A program made the position numbers and the translations under genes. This document shows positions 16,839 to 24,357 of a DNA stretch of 42,029 nucleotides, piece by piece; positions within the stretch are counted from its first letter, which is position 1; every line of letters starts with the position of its first letter. The notes under the pieces were generated by a model that was given only the letters and a program-made list of their open reading frames with translations, was not told the DNA's origin and did no database searches. The stretch lies in assembly GCF_000170895.1 (NCBI RefSeq), contig NZ_ABCS01000084.1, forward strand, positions 1-42,029, given 5' to 3'. Source of the DNA: Plesiocystis pacifica SIR-1. GTDB lineage: Bacteria > Myxococcota_A > Polyangia > Nannocystales > Nannocystaceae.

Positions 16839-16899
16839 GGCCTGTCGCCCCCACGGGCCGCTCGAGCCGGGGTCATCGCTCGGATCCTCGGTCCGCCTC

Positions 16900-16912
16900 G
16901 GTGACCGCTCGG
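16900..16912 (+). promoter_or_regulatory. GGTGACCGCTCGG element shared with the flotillin operon upstream region
   Basis: The 13-mer is identical to 8768-8780. A related GGTCATCGCTCGG lies at 16871-16883. Both are in the spacer between the second PilT gene and the secreted-protein gene. In this GC-rich genome a chance match of this length is possible. Confidence 0.25.
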
Positions 16913-16981
16913 TGAGCTCGAGGCGTGCGCCAGCACCCGACGAAAGCTGACGAGTTCCATGGACGCGTCCGTGCATTGATG

Positions 16982-16987
16982 TACTGT
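16982..16987 (+). promoter_or_regulatory. Candidate -10 element before the secreted-protein gene
   Basis: TACTGT lies 9 nt before ATG 16997 (6 nt before an in-frame GTG at 16994). A TGGACG with partial -35 character lies 16 nt upstream at 16960-16965. No ribosome binding site is present. Confidence 0.4.
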
Positions 16988-16996
16988 TTCCTCGTG

Positions 16997-18253
16997 ATGG
17001 TCGAGCGATGGGTCGTTGCGAGGGTCTCGCTCCCCTGCCTCGCGCTGTGCCTGGGCGTGGGCTGCCGGCAATTCAACCCGGACTTCGACCGCGGCCAGAC
17101 CGAGATCGGTGACGAGGGCACGGACGACGAGGTCGGAGCAGACATCGGCAGCGAAGGCCCGACCAGCGAGACCGACACGACCGAGACCGGCTCGCCCGAC
17201 ACCGAAGACACCGAAGACACCGAGACCGACACGACCGAGACCGGCGAAGAGCTGTGCGAAGCCCCCGCCGCCTACGTCGACTGCGACACGGTGAACCAGG
17301 GCCTGGTCGCCGATCCCTTCCTCGCCATCGGCCTCAACTGCCTCGGCCCCGACGACCAGACCATCCAGGCCGAGGGCTTGGTCTTCTCCCCGGGTAACGA
17401 CCCGCTGGGCGACCCCGACAGCTGGCGCATCGTCGAGAGCTTCGGCGAGGCCGAGGGCGACAACCACGGCGGCAAGCGCTGGGCCGCGCGCGAGGGCAAG
17501 TTCGTCGGCTCGGCCGACCCGGGCCTCGACGCGGTCCCGCCCAACACCTCGAGCGCCATCTTGGTGCTGACCACTGGCAAGCTCCAGGATGTCGACGCCG
17601 AGGGCGCGCTCTACGAGGAATTCAACGCCCAGCCGGGCCTGGGCCCCAACAGCAACGTCGACCTCGTCCCCGAGCCCGAGCCGATCAGCCCCGAGCTCGG
17701 CTCCAACGACGGCATGGGCGGGACGCCCTTCCAAGACTGCGACGGCGTCAACGACTGCAGCGACAGCCTCTACCAGACCTGGGTCGTCGACGACAACGCC
17801 AACTTCCACGACCAGCTGTTCATGCGCTTTACGGTCACGCCGCCCGAGGGCGTCTACGGCTACCTGTTCGACTTCGCCTTCTTCAGCTCCGAGCACCCGA
17901 CCTACCTCGACACGGCCTTCAACGACACCTTCGTGGCCTGGTCGAGCTCCGAGAGCTACACGGGCAACCTGACCTTCGTCGGCCAGGCGCCGCTGAGCAC
18001 CACGGCCCTCGAGCAGCAGGGGGCCTTCCAGTTCGTCGGCGAGTCCCCAGCCCTCGCCGGCACCGGCTTCGAGACCCACGCGGCCACGCCCTGGCTGCTC
18101 GCCCGCGGCCCGGCCACCCCCGGCGAGCCCGTCCAGCTGACCTTGTTCCTCGCCGACGTCGGCGACGCGCTGTTCGCCAGCGTCGTGCTGCTCGACAACT
18201 TCCGCTGGGACTGCGGGGGCTGCGTGGGCGGCGGCTGTGGCTTCAACCCCTGA
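16997..18253 (+). CDS. Putative secreted lipoprotein with acidic Thr/Glu/Asp linker, choice-of-anchor-like
   Basis: 418 aa from ATG 16997, chosen because it gives a compact signal peptide ending in lipobox LGVGC (Cys about 23); ATG 16979 is an in-frame alternative. Residues ~35-85 are a linker made of Thr, Glu, Asp, Gly and Ser with ETDTTETG twice, like the spacers in many myxobacterial surface proteins. The rest is a beta-rich globular domain with motifs GDPDSWRI, SAILVLTTGKL, GYLFDFAFFSSEHPTYLDTAFNDTFVAW and a C-terminal Cys cluster (DCGGCVGGGCG). The pattern FDFAFFSSEYP...FNDTF resembles the choice-of-anchor L family of extracellular proteins, but I could not test that. Located at the cell surface or periplasm; function unknown. 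Confidence 0.8.
   Translation: MVERWVVARVSLPCLALCLGVGCRQFNPDFDRGQTEIGDEGTDDEVGADIGSEGPTSETDTTETGSPDTEDTEDTETDTTETGEELCEAPAAYVDCDTVNQGLVADPFLAIGLNCLGPDDQTIQAEGLVFSPGNDPLGDPDSWRIVESFGEAEGDNHGGKRWAAREGKFVGSADPGLDAVPPNTSSAILVLTTGKLQDVDAEGALYEEFNAQPGLGPNSNVDLVPEPEPISPELGSNDGMGGTPFQDCDGVNDCSDSLYQTWVVDDNANFHDQLFMRFTVTPPEGVYGYLFDFAFFSSEHPTYLDTAFNDTFVAWSSSESYTGNLTFVGQAPLSTTALEQQGAFQFVGESPALAGTGFETHAATPWLLARGPATPGEPVQLTLFLADVGDALFASVVLLDNFRWDCGGCVGGGCGFNP
17167..17254 (+). repeat. Direct repeats in the acidic linker
   Basis: GAGACCGACACGACCGAGAC occurs twice, about 60 nt apart, with copies of GACACCGAA between. They encode the ETDTTET...TEDTED linker. Slippage-type length variation between strains is likely. 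Confidence 0.7.
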
Positions 18254-18290
18254 GCCCACGCGAGCAACGGTCAGCTCGTGTCGCGCGGCG

Positions 18291-18309
18291 GCAGTTTGCA
18301 GAAAACTGC
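18291..18309 (+). terminator. Small hairpin after the secreted-protein gene
   Basis: GCAGTTT (18291-18297) and AAACTGC (18303-18309) pair around a 5-nt loop, 37 nt after the stop. It has no T-run on the plus strand, so it may be a terminator or an operator. Confidence 0.35.
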
Positions 18310-18359
18310 ACGCAATGAAATCGACAGCACTCGCGAAGTCGCTGCATTCATCTCAAAAT

Positions 18360-18396
18360 CGAGGGGCGCCCGTGGCCGGCGCCCCCGGGCCCCTCG
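18360..18396 (+). terminator. Very GC-rich hairpin in the 416-bp spacer
   Basis: GGGGCGCC (18363-18370) pairs perfectly with GGCGCCCC (18378-18385) around a 7-nt loop. An alternative outer pairing joins CGAGGGG (18360-18366) and CCCCTCG (18390-18396). Only three T follow (CGTTTCG), so terminator function is uncertain. Confidence 0.45.
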
Positions 18397-18669
18397 TTTC
18401 GAGTCGCCGGGCGGACCCGAAGAAGCATGAAGATGGGGAAAAATGGGCCTCAACCGAGGATTGGGGCTAGACAACGGCACCCAGCTGACTCGCCTCCCAC
18501 TTTGGATCGAGACATCCCTGCCCCATGCGTAGGCCGCCATCGTTGCCATTGGGGCTCACATTGCACCCACTTTTTTGCTACGAAAAATGGTGACTAAGGT
18601 TGGTCCAGGCTCCGTCGACCACACGGCTCGACACGGACCTCGCGTGCGCTCGAGTGTGAGCTTCGCTCC

Positions 18670-20472
18670 ATGCAATCCCCCCCACAGCAGCCCCTCGCGC
18701 CCGAGTCCATGGGGCTCTCCCTGCGCGTCAAATTTGCGCTGCTGGTCGCCGCCCTGGCTACCCTGCCCCTGGCGCTGATCGGCTGGGTCGGGCTGCGGGC
18801 CAATGCCGAGACCCTGCAGATCACCCAGCTCGAGCTGCAGATCGCGGTGCTCGGGGACCTCGCGGGCACCGTCGACCACGGCTTCGACGACGCCGAGGCC
18901 GGGCTGGTCGCCATCGGCCGGGTGCTCGCCGACGCGGGCCTGGGCGAGGACGAGCGCATTCAGCTGACCAAGGCCGAGGTCGAGGCCCGGCAGAGCCTCG
19001 ATCTGGTCGCCATCTACGACCGCGAGGGGGCCATCATCGACGTGCTGTCCGAGCTCGGCGTCGACAGCCGCTCGGTCCCCGAGGCCCTCGACCCCGAGCT
19101 CCTCGCCAGCGCGACGAAGCTGCGCGCGGCCACGGGCGCGGCGGCCCTCCACGGCGGCGACGACTCGGACGCCGAGCACCGCCCCCTGCGCGTCCCCATC
19201 GTCACCGCGATCCGACCCAGCGGCCCCGAGTCCCCGCCGACGGGCTTCGTCGTCGGCTTCGTATCCATGACCGGCGTCAGCGAGCACATGCGCGCGCTCG
19301 CCGACGCCCACCTCGGCGGCAGCGAGGGCGCCCTGCTGCTCGTCGATCGCCAGCTGCGGATCGTCGCCGACACCCGGGGCGAGGCCGCGCTGACCGAGCG
19401 CAGCGCCTCGCCGGCCCTCGAAGGTGTCGATGCGGGCACCCTCGGCCCCATGGTCGCCCGCTCGGGCGAGTACGTCGAAGATGGCCGGGACACCGTCGGG
19501 ACCGTCGTCGGCCTGCCCGGGCGCGAGTGGGTGGCCGTGGCGCAGGTGTCCCGCGACTGGGCCTACGCCAGCCTCGAGGACATGCGGCGAGTCGTGCTCG
19601 GCAGCGTGCTCGCGGTCATGCTCGGGGCCGGGCTGCTCGGGCTGTGGGCCGCCCGGCGGCTGACCGCCCCCCTCGCCGAGCTCACCGCGTTCACGGCCAA
19701 GCTCGCCGAGCGCCGCTTCGACGCCCGGGTCAGCCCGCGCTCCCGGGACGAGCTCGGCGTCCTCGCCCAGGCCATGTCCGACGCGGCCGCGAGCCTCGAG
19801 GCCAGCGAGGCCCAGGTCGCCCGCGAGATCGAGGTCCGCCGCGATCTGGGCCGCTACATCTCCCCGGAGCTGCTCGAGCGCGTGGTGTCTCGAGAGCAGG
19901 ACATGGGCCTGGGCGGCCAGCGCAGCGAGATCACCGTGCTGTTCATGGACGTCGTCGCGTTCACGCCGCTGAGCGAGCGGCTGAGCCCCGAGGCCGTCGT
20001 CGAGCTCCTCAACCACCTGTTCACCATCTCCACGGAGATCGTGTTCCGCCACGGCGGCACCGTCGACAAGTTCATCGGCGACAGCATGATGGCCTTTTGG
20101 GGCGCCCCCACGCCCCGGGAGGACCACGCCGAGCGGGCGTTGGCGGCCGCCGAGGAGATTGTCTCGTGGCTCGAGATCGCCAACGAGCACTTCCGGTCGA
20201 CCTACGGCTGCGCCATCGAGCTGGCCATGGGCCTCAACTCGGGCAGCTGCGTCGTCGGCAACATCGGCTCCGACCGGCGCATGGAGTACACGGCGATCGG
20301 CGACGTGGTCAACGTCGCCGCCCGGCTCGAGGCCATCGCCCGCCCCCAACAGATCCTGGTCAGCCAGTCCACGGCCGCCCTGGCCAAAGACGCCTTCGAC
20401 TTCATCCCCCTCGGCGAGCGGCAGCTCAGCGGCCGCAGCGAACCCGTCCAACTGTTCGAGCTCGAGCCATGA
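18670..20472 (+). CDS. HAMP-linked class III adenylate cyclase (membrane sensor)
   Basis: 600 aa. Membrane segment 1 at about 18-38, an extracytoplasmic sensor region at ~40-303 (Cache/CHASE-like by position), membrane segment 2 at ~304-326, a HAMP domain to ~378, then the cyclase domain. The catalytic set is complete: metal-binding Asp427 (FMDVVAFT) and Asp471 (KFIGDSMMAFWG), substrate-contact Lys467 and Thr541 (EYTAIGD), and transition-state Asn548 and Arg552 (VVNVAARLE). The Lys/Thr pair is typical of adenylate rather than guanylate cyclases. The enzyme would make cAMP in response to an envelope signal. Its TGA overlaps the ATG of the kinase gene (ATGA). No ribosome binding site is seen before ATG 18670. 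Confidence 0.93.
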   Translation: MQSPPQQPLAPESMGLSLRVKFALLVAALATLPLALIGWVGLRANAETLQITQLELQIAVLGDLAGTVDHGFDDAEAGLVAIGRVLADAGLGEDERIQLTKAEVEARQSLDLVAIYDREGAIIDVLSELGVDSRSVPEALDPELLASATKLRAATGAAALHGGDDSDAEHRPLRVPIVTAIRPSGPESPPTGFVVGFVSMTGVSEHMRALADAHLGGSEGALLLVDRQLRIVADTRGEAALTERSASPALEGVDAGTLGPMVARSGEYVEDGRDTVGTVVGLPGREWVAVAQVSRDWAYASLEDMRRVVLGSVLAVMLGAGLLGLWAARRLTAPLAELTAFTAKLAERRFDARVSPRSRDELGVLAQAMSDAAASLEASEAQVAREIEVRRDLGRYISPELLERVVSREQDMGLGGQRSEITVLFMDVVAFTPLSERLSPEAVVELLNHLFTISTEIVFRHGGTVDKFIGDSMMAFWGAPTPREDHAERALAAAEEIVSWLEIANEHFRSTYGCAIELAMGLNSGSCVVGNIGSDRRMEYTAIGDVVNVAARLEAIARPQQILVSQSTAALAKDAFDFIPLGERQLSGRSEPVQLFELEP

Positions 20473-21995
20473 CCGCCTCGCCCCCTGAAATCGGCACGAC
20501 CATCGCCGGTCGCTACACCCTGATCGAGCTCCTGGGCTCGGGGGGCATGGGCGCGGTCTACCGGGCGCGGCAGCTCAACCTCGACCGCGAGGTCGCGCTC
20601 AAGCTGGTCCACGCGCGCTTGCTCGACGACGACGAGGACGACAGCGCCCTGCGTCGCTTCGAGCGCGAGGCCCGGGTCGCCGCCGCCCTGCGCCACCCCA
20701 ACGTCATCGAGATCTACGACATCGGCGAGAGCGAGGGCGTGGCCTACCTGGCCATGGAGCTGCTCCGCGGCGAGAACCTGCGCCGGCGCCTGCGGACCAT
20801 CGCCGGGCCCGCGCCGCTGGCGATGGTCCGCGAGGTCGGGCTGCCCCTGGCCGAGGCCCTCGTCGCCGCCCACGCGATCGGGGCGGTGCACCGCGACCTC
20901 AAGCCCGAGAACGTCTTCCTCGAGGACCTGCCCAAGGGCGAGCGCGTGGTCATCCTCGACTTCGGCCTGGCCTTCATCGCCGAGGACGCCCAGTCCGGGC
21001 GCATGACCCAGCAAGGTGTCGTGGTCGGCACGCCCGACTACCTGTCCCCGGAGCAGGCCCGCGGCCGCGAGGTCGGCCCCGCCAGCGACGTCTACTCCCT
21101 CGGCTGCATCCTCTACGAGCTGCTCACCGGGCGGCCGCCCTTCGTGGCCCGGCGCGCCGTGTTGATGCTGACCAAGCACGCCCACGAGACGCCCATGCAC
21201 CCCAGCCAGTGGCACCCCGGCGTGCCCCGCAAGCTCGACGAGTTCGTGATGCGCATGCTCCGAAAGCGGCCCGAGCAGCGGCCCGAGCCCGGGGAGGTCG
21301 CGGCGGTGCTCGAGGCCATCGACGGAGGCGGGAGCACCCGTGCGCGCAGCGGCGTGGCCTCGGCGCGGGTGCCCTCGACCCGCTCGCAGCGGATGATCTC
21401 CGTCGACGGTCGCGCCCTCGGCCCCAACGCCGTGGGCGGGAACGAGCTCGGCAAGACCATGGCCGCCCCGGCCCCGCGCCCCAACGGGCTGGCGCGGACT
21501 CGGGCGCTGACGCAGACGCCCGCCGGCGAGTCCCCAGCCGAGGACCCGCCCCCCACGCCGACCCTCGAGGAGCTCGCGACCAACCCCACCGTCCGCGCCC
21601 ACGCGACCAGCGAGATCCCCACGGCCCCCTTGCACGCCCTCGACGTCGACGGCACCGCCCTCATCCTCGTCGGCGAGCTCGACGAAGAAGACGAGCTCGG
21701 CCTGCGCTCCAACGACTTCGTGCTCCTGCCCTGGTCGGGCGAGGGCTCCGCCCCGACCGAGGCCCAGCTGCTCTTCCTCGTCGACGCGAGCGACTCTGGC
21801 CGCGTCCAGGCCTGCGTGGCCACCGGGCTCCCCGTCGTCGCCGCGGTCCGGAGCGACGATCGCCAGACCCTGGGCGAGCTCGCCCGCCTAGGCGTCAGCG
21901 AGCTGACCACCCTGCCCATCGACACCGACAGCGCGGTCCGGAGCCTCCGCCGCGCGCTCCGGCGAGCCCGTCGACGCGCCCGCCAGCGACCCTAG
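20469..21995 (+). CDS. Soluble Ser/Thr protein kinase with C-terminal unknown domain
   Basis: 508 aa. Kinase domain (about 14-275) with glycine loop GSGGMG (23-28), Lys45 (VALK), catalytic HRDLKPEN (His141, Asp143, Lys145), DFGLA (Asp164), GTPDYLSPEQ and DVYSLGCILYELLTG: a complete active Hanks-type kinase. A Pro/Ala/Thr-rich linker (~285-390) leads to a ~115-residue alpha/beta domain (LILVGEL, FVLLPW, LLFLVDASD, GLPVVAAV, VSELTTLPID) ending in an Arg-rich tail; its order of strands recalls a degenerate receiver domain, but I cannot assign it. No membrane segment is present. The start lies inside the cyclase stop, so the two products are made together. The FecR gene follows after 66 nt. Confidence 0.93.
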   Translation: MTASPPEIGTTIAGRYTLIELLGSGGMGAVYRARQLNLDREVALKLVHARLLDDDEDDSALRRFEREARVAAALRHPNVIEIYDIGESEGVAYLAMELLRGENLRRRLRTIAGPAPLAMVREVGLPLAEALVAAHAIGAVHRDLKPENVFLEDLPKGERVVILDFGLAFIAEDAQSGRMTQQGVVVGTPDYLSPEQARGREVGPASDVYSLGCILYELLTGRPPFVARRAVLMLTKHAHETPMHPSQWHPGVPRKLDEFVMRMLRKRPEQRPEPGEVAAVLEAIDGGGSTRARSGVASARVPSTRSQRMISVDGRALGPNAVGGNELGKTMAAPAPRPNGLARTRALTQTPAGESPAEDPPPTPTLEELATNPTVRAHATSEIPTAPLHALDVDGTALILVGELDEEDELGLRSNDFVLLPWSGEGSAPTEAQLLFLVDASDSGRVQACVATGLPVVAAVRSDDRQTLGELARLGVSELTTLPIDTDSAVRSLRRALRRARRRARQRP

Positions 21996-22051
21996 AAGCC
22001 CCCACCTCTCGGCCACCACCGAGCGCCACCCTCCCCCAGACATTCGACATT

Positions 22052-22055
22052 GGAG
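22052..22055 (+). promoter_or_regulatory. Ribosome binding site that decides the FecR-protein start
   Basis: GGAG sits 6 nt before GTG 22062. The alternative TTG at 22050 overlaps this sequence and has no ribosome binding site of its own. Confidence 0.6.
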
Positions 22056-22061
22056 ACGACC

Positions 22062-24134
22062 GTGCTCCCACGACCCAACCCACGCACCCCCAGCGCGCGG
22101 GTCCGGCCCTTCGCGGCCCGGCTCCCGCTCCTGTCCGCCCTGCTCCGCGCGAGCTTGGCCGTGCCCCTGATCGCAGTCGTCGCCGCGCCGAGCCCCGCGC
22201 TCGCCCACGACGGTCCCGACGCGAAGATCGAGCACACCCACAACCAGGTCCGCTCGCGCCCGGCCCCGTCGACGGAGTGGCACGACGCGACCCTCGGCGA
22301 GGCCCTGTTCAAGCAGGGCCGGGTCAACACCTTCGAGTCCTCCTCGGCGGCCGTGCGCTTCCGCGACGAGTCCAGCGTCGCCCTGCGCGAGAACACCCTG
22401 GTGATCGTCTTTGGCCACCACGCCGTGCGCAACAAGCAGGTCATCGCGATGCAAGCCGAGCTCGAGCGCGGGGCCCTGCGCGCGCGCCTGGGTGAGCTGT
22501 CCGGCGATCCGGCGACCTCGCAGACGGCCAAGGTCGCGACGCCCGGGGCCTCCACCCGCCTCGACGGCGGCAACGCCTTGCTCAAGGTCGACGACGAGGG
22601 GGCCAGCCGCATCCACAACCACGGGGACGGCAAGACCACGGTCTCGGCCAAGGCCGGCGGGACCACCAAGCTCAAGCGCGGCATGGGGGTCAAGGTCGAG
22701 AAGTCCAAGCGCGCGGCCAAGCCCATCCCGCTGCCGCCCACGCCAAGCTGGCTCGTGGGGCCCCACGTCTACCTGTCGATCCCCGGCGAGCTCAGCCGCA
22801 TCCGCGGGAGCTGGAGCCCCGTGCCCGAGGCCCGCGCCTACTACGTCGAGGTCGCCTCGGACCCCGAGGGGCTCCAGGTCATCAGCGCCGTCGAGGTGCC
22901 CGCGAGCGTCGACGCCTTCGACATCCAGGGCCTGCCCCCGGGCGACTACTACGTGCGGGTCGCGGCCGTCGACGACGACCAGTTCGAGAGCCTACCGTCC
23001 GAGGACTTCGAGGTTCACCTGGTCGCCGCGAGCCTCGAAGGGCCGGACGGTCAACCCGTCGAGGGGGCCGGCGTCGGGCCAGCTCCAGGCATCCCCGAGG
23101 CCGGCGCCGAGGCAGCTCCCGAGGGCGCCCGCGTCCTGACCGGATCGAGCCTGGTGCTCCCCGACGGGGTCCGCTGCGGCGCGGGCGAGGAGGCCCTGAG
23201 CGAGCGCGTGTCCCTGGCCACCGTCGGCGTCCAGCCCCTGCGCTGCGAGGACGCCGAGGGCAACGCGGCCGTGCCCTTCCCCATCGAGGTCGTCGGCGTC
23301 GAAGCGGCCGTGTCCAACCCCTCGGGCGAGGCCGTCGAGCTGATCCGCGAGCGCGAGAACACCCGCGAGCTCGCCCTCGACAGCGACCTGCCCCTGCCCG
23401 CGCAGCTCCACCTCAGCGCCCCCGAGGGCGTGCGCGTCGAGTCCATCGAGGTCCTCGAAGACGGCCGCTGGGCGCTGACCCTCTACGCCGAGGCCGACGC
23501 CCCCGAGCAGGCCACCATCGCGGTCCGCTTCGCCGAGGACGGCGAGCCCGTCGCCCTCCTCGATCTGATCATCGCCGACCCGCCCCCCGCCGAGCTCGAG
23601 CCCGAGGCGCCCAAGCCCGAGCGCCACATGGTCGAGCTCGGCGTCGGCGCGGGCCTGGTCCTGATCTCCGATCGCCACGGCCTCTACGAGTTCGGCGTCG
23701 GCCAGCAGCGGGAGATCCGTCAGCCCACCCCGCAGGTCTACGGCCGCCTGGGCTACTACCCGATCCGCTGGGTCGGCCTCGAGGTCGAGGGCCGCTACAT
23801 GGCCGTGCGCACCGGCGCGGGCGACCCCGCCACGGGCTGGATCGGCCGCGGGCAGATCGTCGGCCAGCTGCCCCACCGCGTGACGCCCTTCGTAGCCCTG
23901 GGCCTCCAGGGCATCGGCGTGGCCTCCCCCGCCGCGGTGCTCGGCCGCGAGACCGACGTCGGCCCGGTGTTCGGCGGCGGGGTCAAGTTCTACGCCACCG
24001 AGCGCGTCGCCCTGCGCCTGGGCGTCGCGGCGACGCTGCAGGACGCGACCCAGGATGGGCTATCCACCTTCGTCGAGTTCGACCTCGGCCTCGCCTTCGT
24101 GCTCGGACGCGACTGCGCTCAGAAAAAGTGCTGA
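22062..24134 (+). CDS. FecR-domain envelope protein with C-terminal beta-barrel
   Basis: 690 aa from GTG 22062. A long signal peptide (basic stretch, then LLRASLAVPLIAVVAAPSPALA, cut near AHDG) directs export. Residues ~55-230 resemble a FecR domain (GEALFKQGRVNTFESSSAAVRFRDESSVALREN; then ELERGALRARL, VATPGASTRL). A fibronectin-III-like module follows (YYVEVASDPEGLQV...LPPGDYYVRVAAVDDD), then a beta-rich part, and from ~525 a run of amphipathic strands (GVGAGLVLIS, VYGRLGYYPI, FVALGLQGIG, LRLGVAATL, FDLGLAFVLGRD) typical of an outer-membrane barrel. It ends RDCAQKKC. Third gene of the cyclase-kinase operon; a role in sensing or anchoring the signal at the outer membrane is inferred. Confidence 0.82.
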   Translation: MLPRPNPRTPSARVRPFAARLPLLSALLRASLAVPLIAVVAAPSPALAHDGPDAKIEHTHNQVRSRPAPSTEWHDATLGEALFKQGRVNTFESSSAAVRFRDESSVALRENTLVIVFGHHAVRNKQVIAMQAELERGALRARLGELSGDPATSQTAKVATPGASTRLDGGNALLKVDDEGASRIHNHGDGKTTVSAKAGGTTKLKRGMGVKVEKSKRAAKPIPLPPTPSWLVGPHVYLSIPGELSRIRGSWSPVPEARAYYVEVASDPEGLQVISAVEVPASVDAFDIQGLPPGDYYVRVAAVDDDQFESLPSEDFEVHLVAASLEGPDGQPVEGAGVGPAPGIPEAGAEAAPEGARVLTGSSLVLPDGVRCGAGEEALSERVSLATVGVQPLRCEDAEGNAAVPFPIEVVGVEAAVSNPSGEAVELIRERENTRELALDSDLPLPAQLHLSAPEGVRVESIEVLEDGRWALTLYAEADAPEQATIAVRFAEDGEPVALLDLIIADPPPAELEPEAPKPERHMVELGVGAGLVLISDRHGLYEFGVGQQREIRQPTPQVYGRLGYYPIRWVGLEVEGRYMAVRTGAGDPATGWIGRGQIVGQLPHRVTPFVALGLQGIGVASPAAVLGRETDVGPVFGGGVKFYATERVALRLGVAATLQDATQDGLSTFVEFDLGLAFVLGRDCAQKKC

Positions 24135-24158
24135 GCGCTTCGGGCTGAGCGCTTCGGG
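24131..24158 (+). repeat. Perfect 14-bp tandem duplication over the FecR-gene stop
   Basis: CTGAGCGCTTCGGG occurs twice head to tail (24131-24144 and 24145-24158). The first copy contains the TGA stop, so the second is a duplicated gene end. It marks the boundary between the signalling operon and the RND pair. Confidence 0.9.
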
Positions 24159-24266
24159 ACGGGGCGTGGGGTCGCCCACGACCGCGAGAACACCCGGAGA
24201 CGTAGGGCAGAGGTACGCGAAGTCGTAGTCGGTCGCCCGGAGTCCCGACGCCACTCGAGCGCCGGG

Positions 24267-24277
24267 GTCTACGAGTC
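24267..24277 (+). repeat. Left copy of an 11-bp repeat flanking the RND pair
   Basis: GTCTACGAGTC; the same 11-mer is at 29114-29124. Here it is part of a local tandem duplication of TCTACGAG (24268-24275 and 24276-24283). It lies 81 nt before the membrane fusion gene in a 223-bp spacer where I see nothing else beyond the 14-bp duplication. Confidence 0.6.
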
Positions 24278-24357
24278 TACGAGACAATGACTTTACTTCG
24301 GGCTTACCTGCGCTGCGCTGTCGAGCGGCGCCGCCGAAAGAACACTCTAGGCGGCCC

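Larger units (their letters stand above)
18254..18669. other. 416-bp non-coding region before the signalling operon
   Basis: No frame here has coding-type third-position bias. The segment is clearly richer in A+T than its surroundings, with A- and T-runs (for example TTTTTTGCTACGAAAAA near 18571-18587). It holds two hairpins (18291-18309; 18360-18396) and probably the promoter of the cyclase operon: TTGCAC at 18561 with AAAAAT 16 nt further is a weak candidate. A small RNA is possible but unsupported. Confidence 0.6.

Noticed and set aside
24135..24357. Small RNA or small gene in the 223-bp spacer before the RND pair
   Set aside because: No coding bias and no stable terminator-like hairpin; only short duplications are visible.
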